Below are positions 32,680 through 41,372 of a DNA stretch of 64,000 bases, in pieces; the stretch's first letter is position 1, and each line of letters opens with the position of its first letter. The position numbers and the translations under genes were made by a program. Below the pieces are notes generated by a model, which worked only from the letters and a program-made list of their open reading frames with translations, had not been told where the DNA came from and did not search any database. The DNA is from Variovorax paradoxus (GTDB lineage: Bacteria > Pseudomonadota > Gammaproteobacteria > Burkholderiales > Burkholderiaceae_C), in the NCBI RefSeq assembly GCF_902712855.1, contig NZ_LR743507.1, positions 3,458,001 to 3,522,000 of the forward strand, given 5' to 3'.

Positions 32680-33318
32680 CTACGGAGCCGCATCCACCAG
32701 GACCGCATAGCGCCGGATCAGCTGCGCCAGCGATTCGCAGCCGAGCTTGGCGAACAGGTTGGCGCGGTGGGTCTCGACCGTGCGCGGCGACAGCGCGAGC
32801 GTGCGCGCGATCTCCTTGTTGGTCAGTCCCTGCACGATGAAGGCCAGTACCTCGCGCTCGCGCTCCGACAGCTGCGCCACGCGCTCGCGCGCGGCGTTGT
32901 CGGCCTGCGAGCGTTCGCGCGAACGCACATGCTGCCGCACGGCCTGCTGCAGCGCCTCGAGCAGTTGCTCGTCGTCGACCGGCTTCTCGAGGAACTCGGC
33001 CGCGCCCGCCTTGAAGGCCCGGCGGCACATGTCGACGGTGCCGTGGCCGGTGAGCATGACCACGGGCTGGTCGACGCCCTGCGCCACCAGCCGGTCGAGC
33101 ACCGTGAGGCCGCTGATGCCGGGCATGCGCACGTCGAGCACGATGGCGCCGACGCTCGCGCGATCGAAGCTGTCGATGAAGACCTGCGGGTCGGCCCAGG
33201 CCTGCACGCGCAGGCCCACGGTGCCGATCAGCAGCGACAGTCCGTCGCGCACGGCCTGGTCGTCGTCGATCAGGTGGACCAGCGGAGACAGCGGCGGATG
33301 GGGTGCGGACGTATTCAT
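32680..33318 (-). CDS. FixJ/LuxR-type response regulator
   Basis: A 212-residue response regulator: receiver domain (HLIDDDQAVRDGLSLL, acceptor Asp in AIVLDVRMPGISG, Lys in FLEKPVDD) and C-terminal LuxR helix-turn-helix (LSEREREVLAFIVQGLTNKE, then RTVETHRANLFAKL). The ATG overlaps the kinase stop by 1 bp (TAATG), so the sensor below is its partner. Targets may include the GlcG-like and ankyrin genes downstream, by position only. Confidence 0.9.
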   Translation of the reverse strand: MNTSAPHPPLSPLVHLIDDDQAVRDGLSLLIGTVGLRVQAWADPQVFIDSFDRASVGAIVLDVRMPGISGLTVLDRLVAQGVDQPVVMLTGHGTVDMCRRAFKAGAAEFLEKPVDDEQLLEALQQAVRQHVRSRERSQADNAARERVAQLSEREREVLAFIVQGLTNKEIARTLALSPRTVETHRANLFAKLGCESLAQLIRRYAVLVDAAP

Positions 33319-34817
33319 TACGGGACCTGCTGCGCGGGCGCGACCAGCGGCAGCAGCAGCGTGAAGCGCGCGCCGCGCGGTGCGACGTTGGCCGCGCCCA
33401 GGCTGCCGCCCATGCCGCTGGCCAGCGTCTCGCTCAGGCTCAGGCCGAGGCCCAGGCCGCCTTCGCGCGTGCTGAAGAAGGGTTCGAAAAGACGCGGCAG
33501 CGCTTCGGGGGCGATGCCGCGGCCGTTGTCGGTCACGGTCAGCATGCCTTCCTGGCCATTGCGGCCGACGGAGACCACGAGGCGGCGCTCGGCGGGCGGC
33601 ACCAGCTCGAGCGCCTGCACGGCGTTCATCAGCAGGTTGTGGACGATCTGCTCGAGCGCCACCGCCTCGGCCTGCACGCGCACCGGCGCCTGCGCCGCGG
33701 CGTCGAACTGCGTCGCGACCGTGTGCCTTGCGAACTCGGGCGCCAGCAGGTGCATGGCGCTGCGCACCACGTCCTGCAGCACCAGCGGCTTCAGGTCGCC
33801 GCCGGCTTCGGGCCGCTCGATGACGCGGCGCAGGCGCCCGACCACGCCGGCCGCGCGGCGTGCCTGTTCGACCGCCTGCCCCATGGCCTCGCGCGCGGTG
33901 CCGAGATCCGGCGGCTCGTCGTCGAGCAGGCGGCGGGCCGCCTGCGCGTTGGCCAGCACCGCGGTCAGCGGCTGGTTGAGCTCGTGCGCCAGCCCGGCCG
34001 ACAGTTCGCCCAGCGCATTGAGCCGCGCCACCTGGCCCAGCCGCAGCAGCTCTTCGGCACGCCGCCGCGCGACGCGCTGGCGCTGCGCGGCCCACAACCC
34101 GGCCAGCAGCGCGGCCATGGCGGCGGCCCAGCCGGCGATGCCGCGCCACGGCAGTTCGCCCCACCCCACCTGCCGTTCGGCCACCAGATCGAAGGGCTGG
34201 CTCGGCGATGCCAGTGCCTTGGTCAGGTCGAAACGCCAGCCGCTCGAAGCCGGCACGCCCGGCTGCAACGACAGCTGCTGGCCATCGCGCTGCAGCCACA
34301 GCCGCACCGGGCTGCGTTGCGGGTTCATCGGCCAGTCGCGCCAGGGCACCGAACCGGCCAGGTCGATGTCGAGCGCGTAGCTGAACGGCGTGGCGCCGAT
34401 CACCAGCACGTAGCGGCCCTTCGGCAGGTCGAGCAGTGCCAGCTCGGCGCGCTGCTGTTCGCGCGAACGCGCTTCTGCGGCGGCCAGTGCCTGCGCGGTC
34501 GCGCCGGGCAGCGCGCCGTCCTGCCAGGGCTGGTCGCGTTCGCGCCGCTGGACGCGCAGGATCGACGAATACACCGACGGCAGCCGCTGCTCCGGATGGT
34601 CCGCGCCGGTGCTGGGTTCGAGCAATGCGAGCGTGGCGAGCACCGCGTCGTACTGCACCATCTGCTGGCTCATGAGCCGGTGCACGATGCGCACGTCGGT
34701 CTCGAAGTCCTGGTGCATGTGCGCGAGCGCCGCGCGCGCGATCCACACGGCGCCCACGGCGGTGAGCGCCAGCCATGCCAGCCACCAGCCTCCCTGCGTG
34801 CGCAACCACTGTTTCAT
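33318..34817 (-). CDS. membrane sensor histidine kinase
   Basis: A 499-residue kinase with TM1 (WWLAWLALTAVGAVWIARAA), a periplasmic domain of about 210 residues, TM2 (IAGWAAAMAALLAGLWAA), a HisKA of the DctB/FixL type (LSAGLAHELNQPLTAVLANA) and HATPase (VTDNGRGIA, GGLGLGLSLSETLA). The periplasmic part resembles the long double-helix sensor of DctB-like kinases but I cannot assign a ligand. It forms an operon with the FixJ-like regulator. The start is ATG 34817; a divergent DUF72 gene begins 62 bp away. Confidence 0.88.
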   Translation of the reverse strand: MKQWLRTQGGWWLAWLALTAVGAVWIARAALAHMHQDFETDVRIVHRLMSQQMVQYDAVLATLALLEPSTGADHPEQRLPSVYSSILRVQRRERDQPWQDGALPGATAQALAAAEARSREQQRAELALLDLPKGRYVLVIGATPFSYALDIDLAGSVPWRDWPMNPQRSPVRLWLQRDGQQLSLQPGVPASSGWRFDLTKALASPSQPFDLVAERQVGWGELPWRGIAGWAAAMAALLAGLWAAQRQRVARRRAEELLRLGQVARLNALGELSAGLAHELNQPLTAVLANAQAARRLLDDEPPDLGTAREAMGQAVEQARRAAGVVGRLRRVIERPEAGGDLKPLVLQDVVRSAMHLLAPEFARHTVATQFDAAAQAPVRVQAEAVALEQIVHNLLMNAVQALELVPPAERRLVVSVGRNGQEGMLTVTDNGRGIAPEALPRLFEPFFSTREGGLGLGLSLSETLASGMGGSLGAANVAPRGARFTLLLPLVAPAQQVP

Positions 34818-34879
34818 GGCGCGGATTGTGCCCGCCGCAGCGCAGCGCTCCGGTGTTGGACCAGAATGCGGCCCCAGAC

Positions 34880-35971
34880 ATGGCTGAAGTACAGGACTCC
34901 CTCTTTCCCGACCTCCCCGGCCTGACGCTGCCCGCGGCAGCGCCCGAGGCCGCAACGCCCAGGCCGGAAGCCGACGTGCCGCCGAAGAAGAAGCCCCGCG
35001 CCGGAACCGTCGAGCCGGCCCCCGCCGACCCGGCGCTCGCCGAGCTGGCCTCGGCGCTGCCGCCCCACCTGCGGCTGGGCACGTCGTCGTGGAGCTACCC
35101 CGGCTGGGCCGGCCTCGTGTGGGACGGCGAGTACTCGGAGAGCGTGCTGTCGAAGAACGGCCTCGGCGCACTCGCCAGGCATCCGCTGTTGCGCACCGTG
35201 AGCCTGGACCGCAACTTCTACCGTGCGCTCACCGCGAGCCAGTACGCGCGCTACGCATCCATGGTGCCGGGCGACTTCCGCTTCGTGGTGAAGGCACCCA
35301 GCCTCGTCACCGACGCCACGGTGCGCGACGAGAGCGGCCGCGGCACGCAAGCCAACCCGGTGTTCCTGAACAGCGAGATCGCGATCCAGGAGTTCGTGCA
35401 GCCCGCGCTCGAGGGGCTCGGCGACCGCATCGGCGCGCTGGTGTTCCAGTTGAGCCCCATTCCCGGCCACATCCTCACCGACCAGCCCGCGCTGATCGCG
35501 CGCATCGGCGGGATGCTCGAGGCGCTGCCCGGGCTGAAGCCCGCGGCGCCGAACGCGGTCATCGCCGTCGAGGTGCGCGACCCCGTGTTGCTGACCCCCG
35601 CGTTCGCCGCGATGCTGCGCAGCGTGGGCGCGACCTTCTGCATGGGCCTGCACGCGAAGATGCCTCCGATCGAAGACCAGCTGCCGATGCTGCGCGCACT
35701 GTGGCCAGGCCCGCTGGTGTGCCGATGGAATCTTCACCGCCGCCACGGACGCTTCGGCTACGAGGACGCCGAGAAGCTCTATGGCCCGTTCGACAAGATC
35801 GTCGACCCCGATCCAGAGACCCGCGCCGCGCTGGCGAAGGTGATCGTCGGCACCACGCACGCCGGCCAGCCGGCATACGTGACGGTGAGCAACAACGCCG
35901 AGGGCTGCGCACCGCTGACCATCGCCTCGCTCGCGCGGGACATCGTCGAGCTGCAACTGCGCGCGGGGTAG
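34880..35971 (+). CDS. DUF72 family protein (YecE-like)
   Basis: A 363-residue protein. After a Pro/Ala/Glu-rich N-terminal extension of about 60 residues comes the DUF72 TIM-barrel domain: RLGTSSWSYPGWAGLVW, RTVSLDRNFYRALTASQYAR, FRFVVKAPSLVTDA and VCRWNLHRRHGRFGYEDAEK. DUF72/YecE function is unknown; the fold suggests a hydrolase or endonuclease-like barrel. It is divergent from the sensor kinase. Confidence 0.85.
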   Translation: MAEVQDSLFPDLPGLTLPAAAPEAATPRPEADVPPKKKPRAGTVEPAPADPALAELASALPPHLRLGTSSWSYPGWAGLVWDGEYSESVLSKNGLGALARHPLLRTVSLDRNFYRALTASQYARYASMVPGDFRFVVKAPSLVTDATVRDESGRGTQANPVFLNSEIAIQEFVQPALEGLGDRIGALVFQLSPIPGHILTDQPALIARIGGMLEALPGLKPAAPNAVIAVEVRDPVLLTPAFAAMLRSVGATFCMGLHAKMPPIEDQLPMLRALWPGPLVCRWNLHRRHGRFGYEDAEKLYGPFDKIVDPDPETRAALAKVIVGTTHAGQPAYVTVSNNAEGCAPLTIASLARDIVELQLRAG

Positions 35972-36087
35972 ACGGCAGATCGCGTTCACGTCGCATGGCC
36001 GGGTCCTCCCACAGGTCCTTCGCGGCGTACCTGCACCGCACCGAACCTTCGCGCCGCCAGCAGGCCCGGCTGCAGGCCGCCTGAGGC

Positions 36088-36582
36088 TCAGGCCTTGTCG
36101 CCCTTGGCGGCGACGGTCATCTCCAGCTCCACGCTCGCGTTCTTGGGCAGCTGATAGACCCCGACTGCCGTGCGCACGTGGACGCCGGCATCGCCGAAGA
36201 CGCGGTGCAGAAGATCGGACGCCGCGTCGGCCACTTCGCTCTGCTGCGTGAATTCGGCGGTGCACTGGATGAAGACGCCGACACGCAGCACCTTCTCCAC
36301 GCCGTCGAGCGAACCGAGTTCGCGGCGCAGCAGCGTGAGGCAGCGAAGCGCGCAGATCTGCGCGCCCTCGCGCGCCTTCTCCAGCGAAACGGCCTCGCCC
36401 ACGCGGCCGGTGACGACCACCGTCGTGCCCACGCGCGGCACCTGCCCGCTGGTGTAGAGCGTGCGGCCGTCGCGCACGATGGGCACGTAGTGCCCGCCGG
36501 CAATCATCTCGCCCGCGAAGCTGTGGCCCAGCTCGGAGGCAATCTGGTCGGCAATCTGGTCGCGGCTTTGGGCTGTCGTCAT
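36088..36582 (-). CDS. RidA/YjgF-family protein
   Basis: A 164-residue member of the RidA/YER057c/UK114 superfamily (LYTSGQVPRVG, LDGVEKVLRVGVFIQCT and VRTAVGVYQLPKNASVELEMTV). True RidA hydrolyses reactive enamine/imine intermediates and has an invariant Arg in a C-terminal RxxVxxxxLP region: here RTAVGVYQLP retains it. It lies 94 bp downstream of the Rieske ferredoxin on the same strand and could be the last gene of the aromatic hydroxylase operon. Confidence 0.88.
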   Translation of the reverse strand: MTTAQSRDQIADQIASELGHSFAGEMIAGGHYVPIVRDGRTLYTSGQVPRVGTTVVVTGRVGEAVSLEKAREGAQICALRCLTLLRRELGSLDGVEKVLRVGVFIQCTAEFTQQSEVADAASDLLHRVFGDAGVHVRTAVGVYQLPKNASVELEMTVAAKGDKA

Positions 36583-36676
36583 ATCTGCTCCATGAAACGG
36601 AGCGCCATTGTCACCAGCCGCGTGCGTGGAAAACAGATACAGATCGCCCGTCGCCGATACGGAACAGTTCGCCGGC

Positions 36677-36997
36677 CTACGCCTCGAACGCCAGGAACAC
36701 CCGCCCGCCCTCGATCTTCACCGGATAGCTGCGCAGGTCTTCCGTGAGCGGCGCGCACATCGCCTTGCCCGTGCGGACGTCGAAGCGTCCCTGGTGCAGC
36801 GGGCATTCGATCTCGTGGCCTTCCAGGAAGCCGTCGCACAGCCGCGCGTGGCCGTGCGTGCAGATGTTGTCGGTGGCGTGTATGCCGTCGTCGGTGCCGT
36901 ACAGCGCAATGTCGCGCCCCTGCACCTCGATACCGACCACGTCGTCGGAGGGAACGTCGTCGACCGCGGCTGCGTCGACCCAGGTCATCGTGCTCAT
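36677..36997 (-). CDS. nagAb: Rieske [2Fe-2S] ferredoxin of aromatic hydroxylase (NagAb-like)
   Basis: A 106-residue Rieske ferredoxin: cluster ligands C46/H48 in NICTHGHARL and C65/H68 in IECPLHQGRFD. It shuttles electrons from the reductase to the oxygenase of three-component ring hydroxylases such as naphthalene dioxygenase or salicylate 5-hydroxylase. It lies 25 bp after the stop-side end of the upstream binding-protein gene, separated from the other oxygenase genes by two non-oxygenase genes. Confidence 0.82.
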   Translation of the reverse strand: MSTMTWVDAAAVDDVPSDDVVGIEVQGRDIALYGTDDGIHATDNICTHGHARLCDGFLEGHEIECPLHQGRFDVRTGKAMCAPLTEDLRSYPVKIEGGRVFLAFEA

Positions 36998-37021
36998 CGT
37001 TGTGTCCTTGCTCGGTGTGGT

Positions 37022-37987
37022 TCAGTCGGGCTTGATGCCGGCGCGCTCGATCACCGGCTTCCAGCGGCGCAGCTCCTCGCCCATGAACTTGCCCAGCGCC
37101 TCGGGTGTACTGCCCACAGGGTCGAAGTACGCGGTCTGCAGGCGCTTGACGGTCTCGGGCTCCTTGAGCGCGGCAGCAATCTCGCGGCTCATGCGCTGCA
37201 CCACCTCCGGCGGCGTGCCCTTGGGCGCCATGTAGGCGAACCACGGCACGGCCTGGATGTCGGGCAGGCCCGATTCGCGCAGCGTCGGCAGTTCGGGCAG
37301 CAGCGCCGAGCGTTCGGCCGAGGTCACGGCGATCGCCTTGAGCCGGCCTGCCTTGGCCTGCGGCATCACCGTGACCGGCGGCAGGCAGGCGTACTGCACG
37401 TCGCCCTGGATGATGGCCGTGACCGCCTGCCCCGAAGACGCATACGGGATGTGCACCGCGAAGGAGTTGGTCTTGAGCTTGACCAGTTCCACGCCCAGGT
37501 GCGAGATGGAGCCGTTGCCCGTGGAGGCGAAGTTGAACTTGCCCGGGTTGCGCTTCATCGCGTCGAGCCAGCCCTTGACCGAATCGACGTTCATCGAATT
37601 CGACACCGCGCACACGTTGGGCGTGGTCGCCGCGAGCGACACCGGCACCAGGTCCTTGAACGGGTCGTACGGCAGGTTCCTGTAGAGGATGGTGTTGTAG
37701 ACCAGCGGCGCGTTCACCGACAGCAGGAAGGTGTAGCCGTCGGGCTGCGCCTTCGAGACCTGGTCGGTGCCGGTATTGCCGCCCGCACCGGGCTTGTTGT
37801 CGACGATCAGCGGCTGCCCGATGCGCGCGGCCAGCTTGTCGTTGACGATGCGCGCGAGGATGTCGGGCGACGAGCCGGCTGCGAACGGCACCACGATGCG
37901 GATCGGACGCTGCGGCCATTCCTGCGCGTGGGCGGCCACGGCCATGGCCGTGGCGCTGAGGGCGATCGCGAGGCGAGCGAGCTTCAT
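37022..37987 (-). CDS. tripartite tricarboxylate (TctC/Bug-type) binding protein
   Basis: A 321-residue periplasmic binding protein with a signal peptide (MKLARLAIALSATAMAVAAHA) and the Bug/TctC pattern (WPQRPIRIVVPFAAGSSPDILAR, NKPGAGGNTGTDQVSKAQPDGYT). These bind carboxylates; Burkholderiales have many orphan copies, and no TctA/TctB membrane genes are next to this one. Inside a salicylate-type operon an aromatic carboxylate is a plausible ligand. ATG 37987 overlaps the chorismate-mutase-like stop (ATGA). Confidence 0.88.
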   Translation of the reverse strand: MKLARLAIALSATAMAVAAHAQEWPQRPIRIVVPFAAGSSPDILARIVNDKLAARIGQPLIVDNKPGAGGNTGTDQVSKAQPDGYTFLLSVNAPLVYNTILYRNLPYDPFKDLVPVSLAATTPNVCAVSNSMNVDSVKGWLDAMKRNPGKFNFASTGNGSISHLGVELVKLKTNSFAVHIPYASSGQAVTAIIQGDVQYACLPPVTVMPQAKAGRLKAIAVTSAERSALLPELPTLRESGLPDIQAVPWFAYMAPKGTPPEVVQRMSREIAAALKEPETVKRLQTAYFDPVGSTPEALGKFMGEELRRWKPVIERAGIKPD

Positions 37988-38382
37988 GCCTTCGCCTCCA
38001 CGGCCACCATGCCCAGGTGGTCCTGCTGCTCGCGCGCAATGAAGCCCGCGATGAGCGCGCGGTAGGCAGCCTCGACCACCTCGGGGTAGGCGCCCTTCTC
38101 TCCGGCCAGCGCCTTCACCTTGTCGATCACCTCCTGCTGGCGCTGCGGCGCCGACACCTGGAAGGCATCCGCCTTGAAGCGTGCCGCGTCCTTCACGTAG
38201 CGGCCGCGCTCGGCCAGCAGCGCGACGATCTCGCGGTCGAGCCGGTCGATGTTCTCGCGAACCTCGCCGAGGTTCGCGCACAGCGGCACATAGGCCGGGT
38301 CGGTGAAGCGGCGCAGCGGCGCGCCGTGTGTCTCTGGTTCTTTTTGGATTTCGTCGTGCATGGTTGTCGGATCGGTTTTCAT
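37984..38382 (-). CDS. PchB-like chorismate mutase type II protein
   Basis: About 132 residues forming an AroQ-type all-helical domain: LGEVRENIDRLDREIVALLA, then ERGRYVKDAARFKAD and a C-terminal LIAGFIAREQQDHLG. The spacing of Arg, Arg and Lys matches PchB of Pseudomonas, which converts isochorismate to salicylate and pyruvate and has weak chorismate mutase activity. The position of the late active-site Gln appears to be Glu here. Start is uncertain (ATG 38382 or 38361; no clear Shine-Dalgarno at either). It lies 95 bp below the hydroxylase small subunit. Confidence 0.8.
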   Translation of the reverse strand: MKTDPTTMHDEIQKEPETHGAPLRRFTDPAYVPLCANLGEVRENIDRLDREIVALLAERGRYVKDAARFKADAFQVSAPQRQQEVIDKVKALAGEKGAYPEVVEAAYRALIAGFIAREQQDHLGMVAVEAKA

Positions 38383-38477
38383 TCGGGAATACCGCGGAAC
38401 CGGCTCTGCCGGGCCGCAGGTATTGCCCCCGGAAGGGGGAAGGAGGCCACACGAAGTGGGCAAGCCTGGGGTGAGCT

Positions 38478-38966
38478 CTATATCGGATAGATGATGGAGT
38501 TCGGGATCATTTCGCTGTCGAACACGCACAGGCGCGCGGCGAACTTCAGTCCTTCGGGCGTGGGCACGACCTTGTCGATGTAGCGCCCGACGTTGAACAC
38601 GGTCGAGGGCCCGTCGAGCTTGGTGCGGAACACCGCGTAGTTGGCTTCGCTGTGGATCGCGCCGTCGTCGTCGACACGGTGCACCAGCGGCAGGCCCACC
38701 ACATGGCGCTGGTAGTACGGGTCGTGGAACAGCGTCTCCTTGATGCCGTAGACACGGTCTTCCAGCATGCCCCGGCTCTCGAACGAGAGCGTGGCCAGCG
38801 GCAGGTTGCGCTCGTGGTTCTCGCGCGGCTGCAGCCGGTAGCTGCACTGCTCGGTGAAGAACGCGGGCCACAGCTCCCACTGGCCGGAATCGACCGCGTG
38901 CGCGTAGGCCGCGTACAAACGCGACAGTTCGAGGTAGGCGTCGGCGTCGAGGTTCTTCATGCTCAT
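38478..38966 (-). CDS. nagH: ring-hydroxylating oxygenase small (beta) subunit, NagH-like
   Basis: A 162-residue SnoaL/NTF2-fold beta subunit (YLELSRLYAAYAHAVDSGQWEL, AFFTEQCSYRLQPREN and HDPYYQRHVVGLPLVHRV). It gives structural support to the alpha subunit in an alpha3beta3 oxygenase. The start is ATG 38966, overlapping the alpha-subunit stop as ATGA, so the two are translated in step. The length and sequence style fit salicylate 5-hydroxylase NagH or anthranilate dioxygenase AndAd. Confidence 0.85.
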   Translation of the reverse strand: MSMKNLDADAYLELSRLYAAYAHAVDSGQWELWPAFFTEQCSYRLQPRENHERNLPLATLSFESRGMLEDRVYGIKETLFHDPYYQRHVVGLPLVHRVDDDGAIHSEANYAVFRTKLDGPSTVFNVGRYIDKVVPTPEGLKFAARLCVFDSEMIPNSIIYPI

Positions 38967-40219
38967 GCCTCCATCACCTCGCGCCAGTAGCGGTACATGC
39001 CGCGGATCAGCGTCTCGGTCACCATGTGGTCGGTGTTCTCGACCTCGCGCCCGCCCAGTTCGGCGAGCGTGCGGTGGAACGGCTTCTGCTCGAAGCCCTC
39101 CTGCGAGAACTCGATGACCTCGCCGTCGTCGGCCGAGACGAAGCCCGCCGGCCCGAACAGGTTGGCCTGGCGCAGGCGGCGCTGCGTCATCTCCTCGGTG
39201 TCGTCCTCGAAGCCGAAGTGCGTCCACACGAAATCGAAGGCGTCGTGGCCCACGGGCTGGATGTGGCGTGTCGAGACGCTGTTGACCTGCTGCTGCAGGA
39301 TCAGGCTCGGGAACAGCGTCATCAGCACGGCCGTGGGGCCCTTCCACCAGTCTTCCTGGACGATGTCGAGGAAGCGCGGGTCCTTCAGCTGCATGCTTTC
39401 CTTGAAGCTCGACACCTGCGTGACCTGTGCCGCCTTGCCGCCGGTGCCGCGCGTGGAGATCATCGCGGCGTGGCGCCCGCGCGCGTCCATCTTGAGCTCC
39501 GACTTGTTGTCGGCGCGCCAGAGCCCGAAGGTGACGAACCAGGTGTGCAGCAGGCCCGGGTGGTACGGGTCCTTGATGTTCTCCTGCATCAGCTTCCAGT
39601 TGCCCGGAATGCGCTGGCGGTTGTAGCCGAGGATGGTGAGCTTGCGCCCGTCGAACAGACGGTCGAAGTAATGCAGGATGTCCGGCCCGAGGAAGTCTTC
39701 GAGCGACTCGACCTCATGGTCGAACGACGCGAACACCACGCCGCCGCGCGAGGCCACCTTCAGCTTGGTGAGGCTGTGCTCCTCGGTCTTGAAATCGGCC
39801 GGCATGCCGCCGTTGACCTTGCCGTCCTGCTTCACGCCGCGCCGGAACGGCACGCCCTGCAGGTCGCCCTTGAGCGTGTAGTTCCACTGGTGGTAGGGGC
39901 AGACGAACTCCTTGCGGTTGCCCTGGCGCTCGCGGCAGAACTGCATGCCGCGGTGCGCGCAGACGTTCTCGAACACGTGGATTGCGCCGTCCTCGTCGCG
40001 CGACATGACGACCGAGCGCTCGCCGATGGCGGTGCGCTTGAAGTCGCCCGGGTTCGGGATCTCCGCTTCGAGGCCGACGTAGCCCCAGTGCTTCTCGTAG
40101 AAGAAGCGCTGCAGTTCCTTCTTGTGCAGCGCCTCGTCGGTGTAGGCCATGAAGGGAATGCGGCTGCTCTTGTCGCTTTCCCATTTCAGCTCGATGGGGA
40201 ACACGTCTTGCGTGGTCAT
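38963..40219 (-). CDS. nagG: ring-hydroxylating oxygenase large (alpha) subunit, NagG-like
   Basis: A 418-residue Rieske oxygenase. Rieske ligands: C87/H89 (NVCAHRG) and C107/H110 (VCPYHQW). Mononuclear iron site: H220 and H225 in NIKDPYHPGLLHTWF with bridging D217. The openings EAEIPNPGDFK, PFRRG and GGMPADF are those of the salicylate 5-hydroxylase (NagG) and anthranilate 1,2-dioxygenase (AndAc) group. The adjacent NagAa-like reductase and NahR-like regulator favour salicylate to gentisate. Anthranilate or a substituted salicylate cannot be excluded. Confidence 0.85.
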   Translation of the reverse strand: MTTQDVFPIELKWESDKSSRIPFMAYTDEALHKKELQRFFYEKHWGYVGLEAEIPNPGDFKRTAIGERSVVMSRDEDGAIHVFENVCAHRGMQFCRERQGNRKEFVCPYHQWNYTLKGDLQGVPFRRGVKQDGKVNGGMPADFKTEEHSLTKLKVASRGGVVFASFDHEVESLEDFLGPDILHYFDRLFDGRKLTILGYNRQRIPGNWKLMQENIKDPYHPGLLHTWFVTFGLWRADNKSELKMDARGRHAAMISTRGTGGKAAQVTQVSSFKESMQLKDPRFLDIVQEDWWKGPTAVLMTLFPSLILQQQVNSVSTRHIQPVGHDAFDFVWTHFGFEDDTEEMTQRRLRQANLFGPAGFVSADDGEVIEFSQEGFEQKPFHRTLAELGGREVENTDHMVTETLIRGMYRYWREVMEA

Positions 40220-40256
40220 CGCGGGTCTCCTTTTCTTCTGTCGTCGGATCTTCTGT

Positions 40257-41246
40257 TCAGGTGCCTTGCAGGTAGAAGGCATCGGCATGGGTCTGTTCGG
40301 GCGGCAGCCCCCTGCCCCGCACCAGCTGGGTGACGGCCTCGACCATCGGCGGCGAGCCGCAGAGGTAGGCACGCCAGCCGTCGAGGCCGCCCGGCCAGTC
40401 GGCGCGGATCGCATCGGTGATCAGCCCCAGCCGCTGGCCGTCTCGCGCGGGGCCGGTGACGACCACCACGTGCACCTTCAGGCCCGGGTGCAGCGCCTGC
40501 AGCTCGCGCAGTTCGGCCAGGCCGTAGACGTCGGCGTCCGAGCGCACACCCAGGTAGAGATGGATGGGCTGTGCGAGCCCGGCCGCGATGGCGCCGCGCA
40601 CGATCGAGAGGATCGGCGCGAGCCCCGTCCCGCCCGCCGCGCACAGCATCGGCCCGCGGTGTCTGGTGCGCAGGTAGGCGGTGCCCAGCGGCCCGCTCAC
40701 CCGCACCGCATCGCCGACCTTGAGCTGCTCGAAGATGTGCGCGGTGACGCGCCCGCCGGGCACGCGGCGCACATGGAACTCGAGCTCGGCGTCGCGGCTC
40801 AGCCCGGCCATCGAGTACGGCCGCGCCAGGTCGGGCGCGAATTGCAGCTGTGCGTACTGGCCCGGAGAGAACTCCAGCGGCTTGTTGAGCTTCAGGCGCA
40901 GGCGCCGGATGTCGTGGGTCAGCTCGTCGATGCCCGTCACGGTCGCCTTCAGGATGCGCGCCGGATGCACCACCACTTCGTCCGGCTCCGGGATCTCGAT
41001 GGCGCAGCTCTCGGTGAGCGTGCTCTGGCATGCGAGCACGTAGCGCTCGCCCTGGCCGTCGGGGCGGATGGCGTCCTGCCCGGCGTCGAGCACCTGGCCC
41101 GACACCACCTTGCAGCGGCAGGTGCCGCAGCGGCCCGACATGCAGCTGTACGACACCGGCACGTGGTGCTCGCGCAGCACTTCGAGCAGGTTCGCGCCGG
41201 GGCGGACCTCGAGGGTGCGGGCAATGGGATGTATGTGCAGGTCCAT
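40257..41246 (-). CDS. nagAa: ferredoxin reductase of aromatic hydroxylase (NagAa-like)
   Basis: A 329-residue reductase: plant-type 2Fe-2S domain with Cys ligands C35, C40, C43 and C73 (SYSCMSGRCGTCRC and VLACQS), then FAD domain (ARPYSMAGL) and NAD domain (GPMLCAAGGTGLAPILSIVR). From memory the sequence follows NagAa/NahAa of naphthalene and salicylate degraders closely, including LACQSTLTESCAIEIPEPDE. It takes electrons from NAD(P)H to the Rieske ferredoxin. First gene of the operon, divergent from the LysR regulator. Confidence 0.88.
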   Translation of the reverse strand: MDLHIHPIARTLEVRPGANLLEVLREHHVPVSYSCMSGRCGTCRCKVVSGQVLDAGQDAIRPDGQGERYVLACQSTLTESCAIEIPEPDEVVVHPARILKATVTGIDELTHDIRRLRLKLNKPLEFSPGQYAQLQFAPDLARPYSMAGLSRDAELEFHVRRVPGGRVTAHIFEQLKVGDAVRVSGPLGTAYLRTRHRGPMLCAAGGTGLAPILSIVRGAIAAGLAQPIHLYLGVRSDADVYGLAELRELQALHPGLKVHVVVVTGPARDGQRLGLITDAIRADWPGGLDGWRAYLCGSPPMVEAVTQLVRGRGLPPEQTHADAFYLQGT

Positions 41247-41346
41247 CGTGGGCTCTCTTGCGCCGGTGGGGTGCCCGGCTTGTCTCTTGGGCTGGATGAT
41301 GCGCGGCCGCTGCCGATTGACCAATAGAATTTGGTGAATCCTTCTC

Positions 41347-41361
41347 ATCACTGCGCTGAAT
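41347..41361 (-). promoter_or_regulatory. NahR/NagR-type binding site
   Basis: On the minus strand ATTCA-GCGCAG-TGAT, matching the NahR/NagR box ATTCA-N6-TGAT, in the 126-bp gap between the hydroxylase operon and its LysR gene. A second, imperfect inverted repeat (TTGACCAA at 41317-41324, TTGGTGAA at 41331-41338) lies closer to the operon start and may be the activation half or promoter element. Confidence 0.6.
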
Positions 41362-41372
41362 AAAGGTGCGCC

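Noticed and set aside
35994..36084. 30-codon frame MAGSSHRSFAAYLHRTEPSR after the DUF72 gene
   Set aside because: Too short, no Shine-Dalgarno sequence and no context; probably non-coding.
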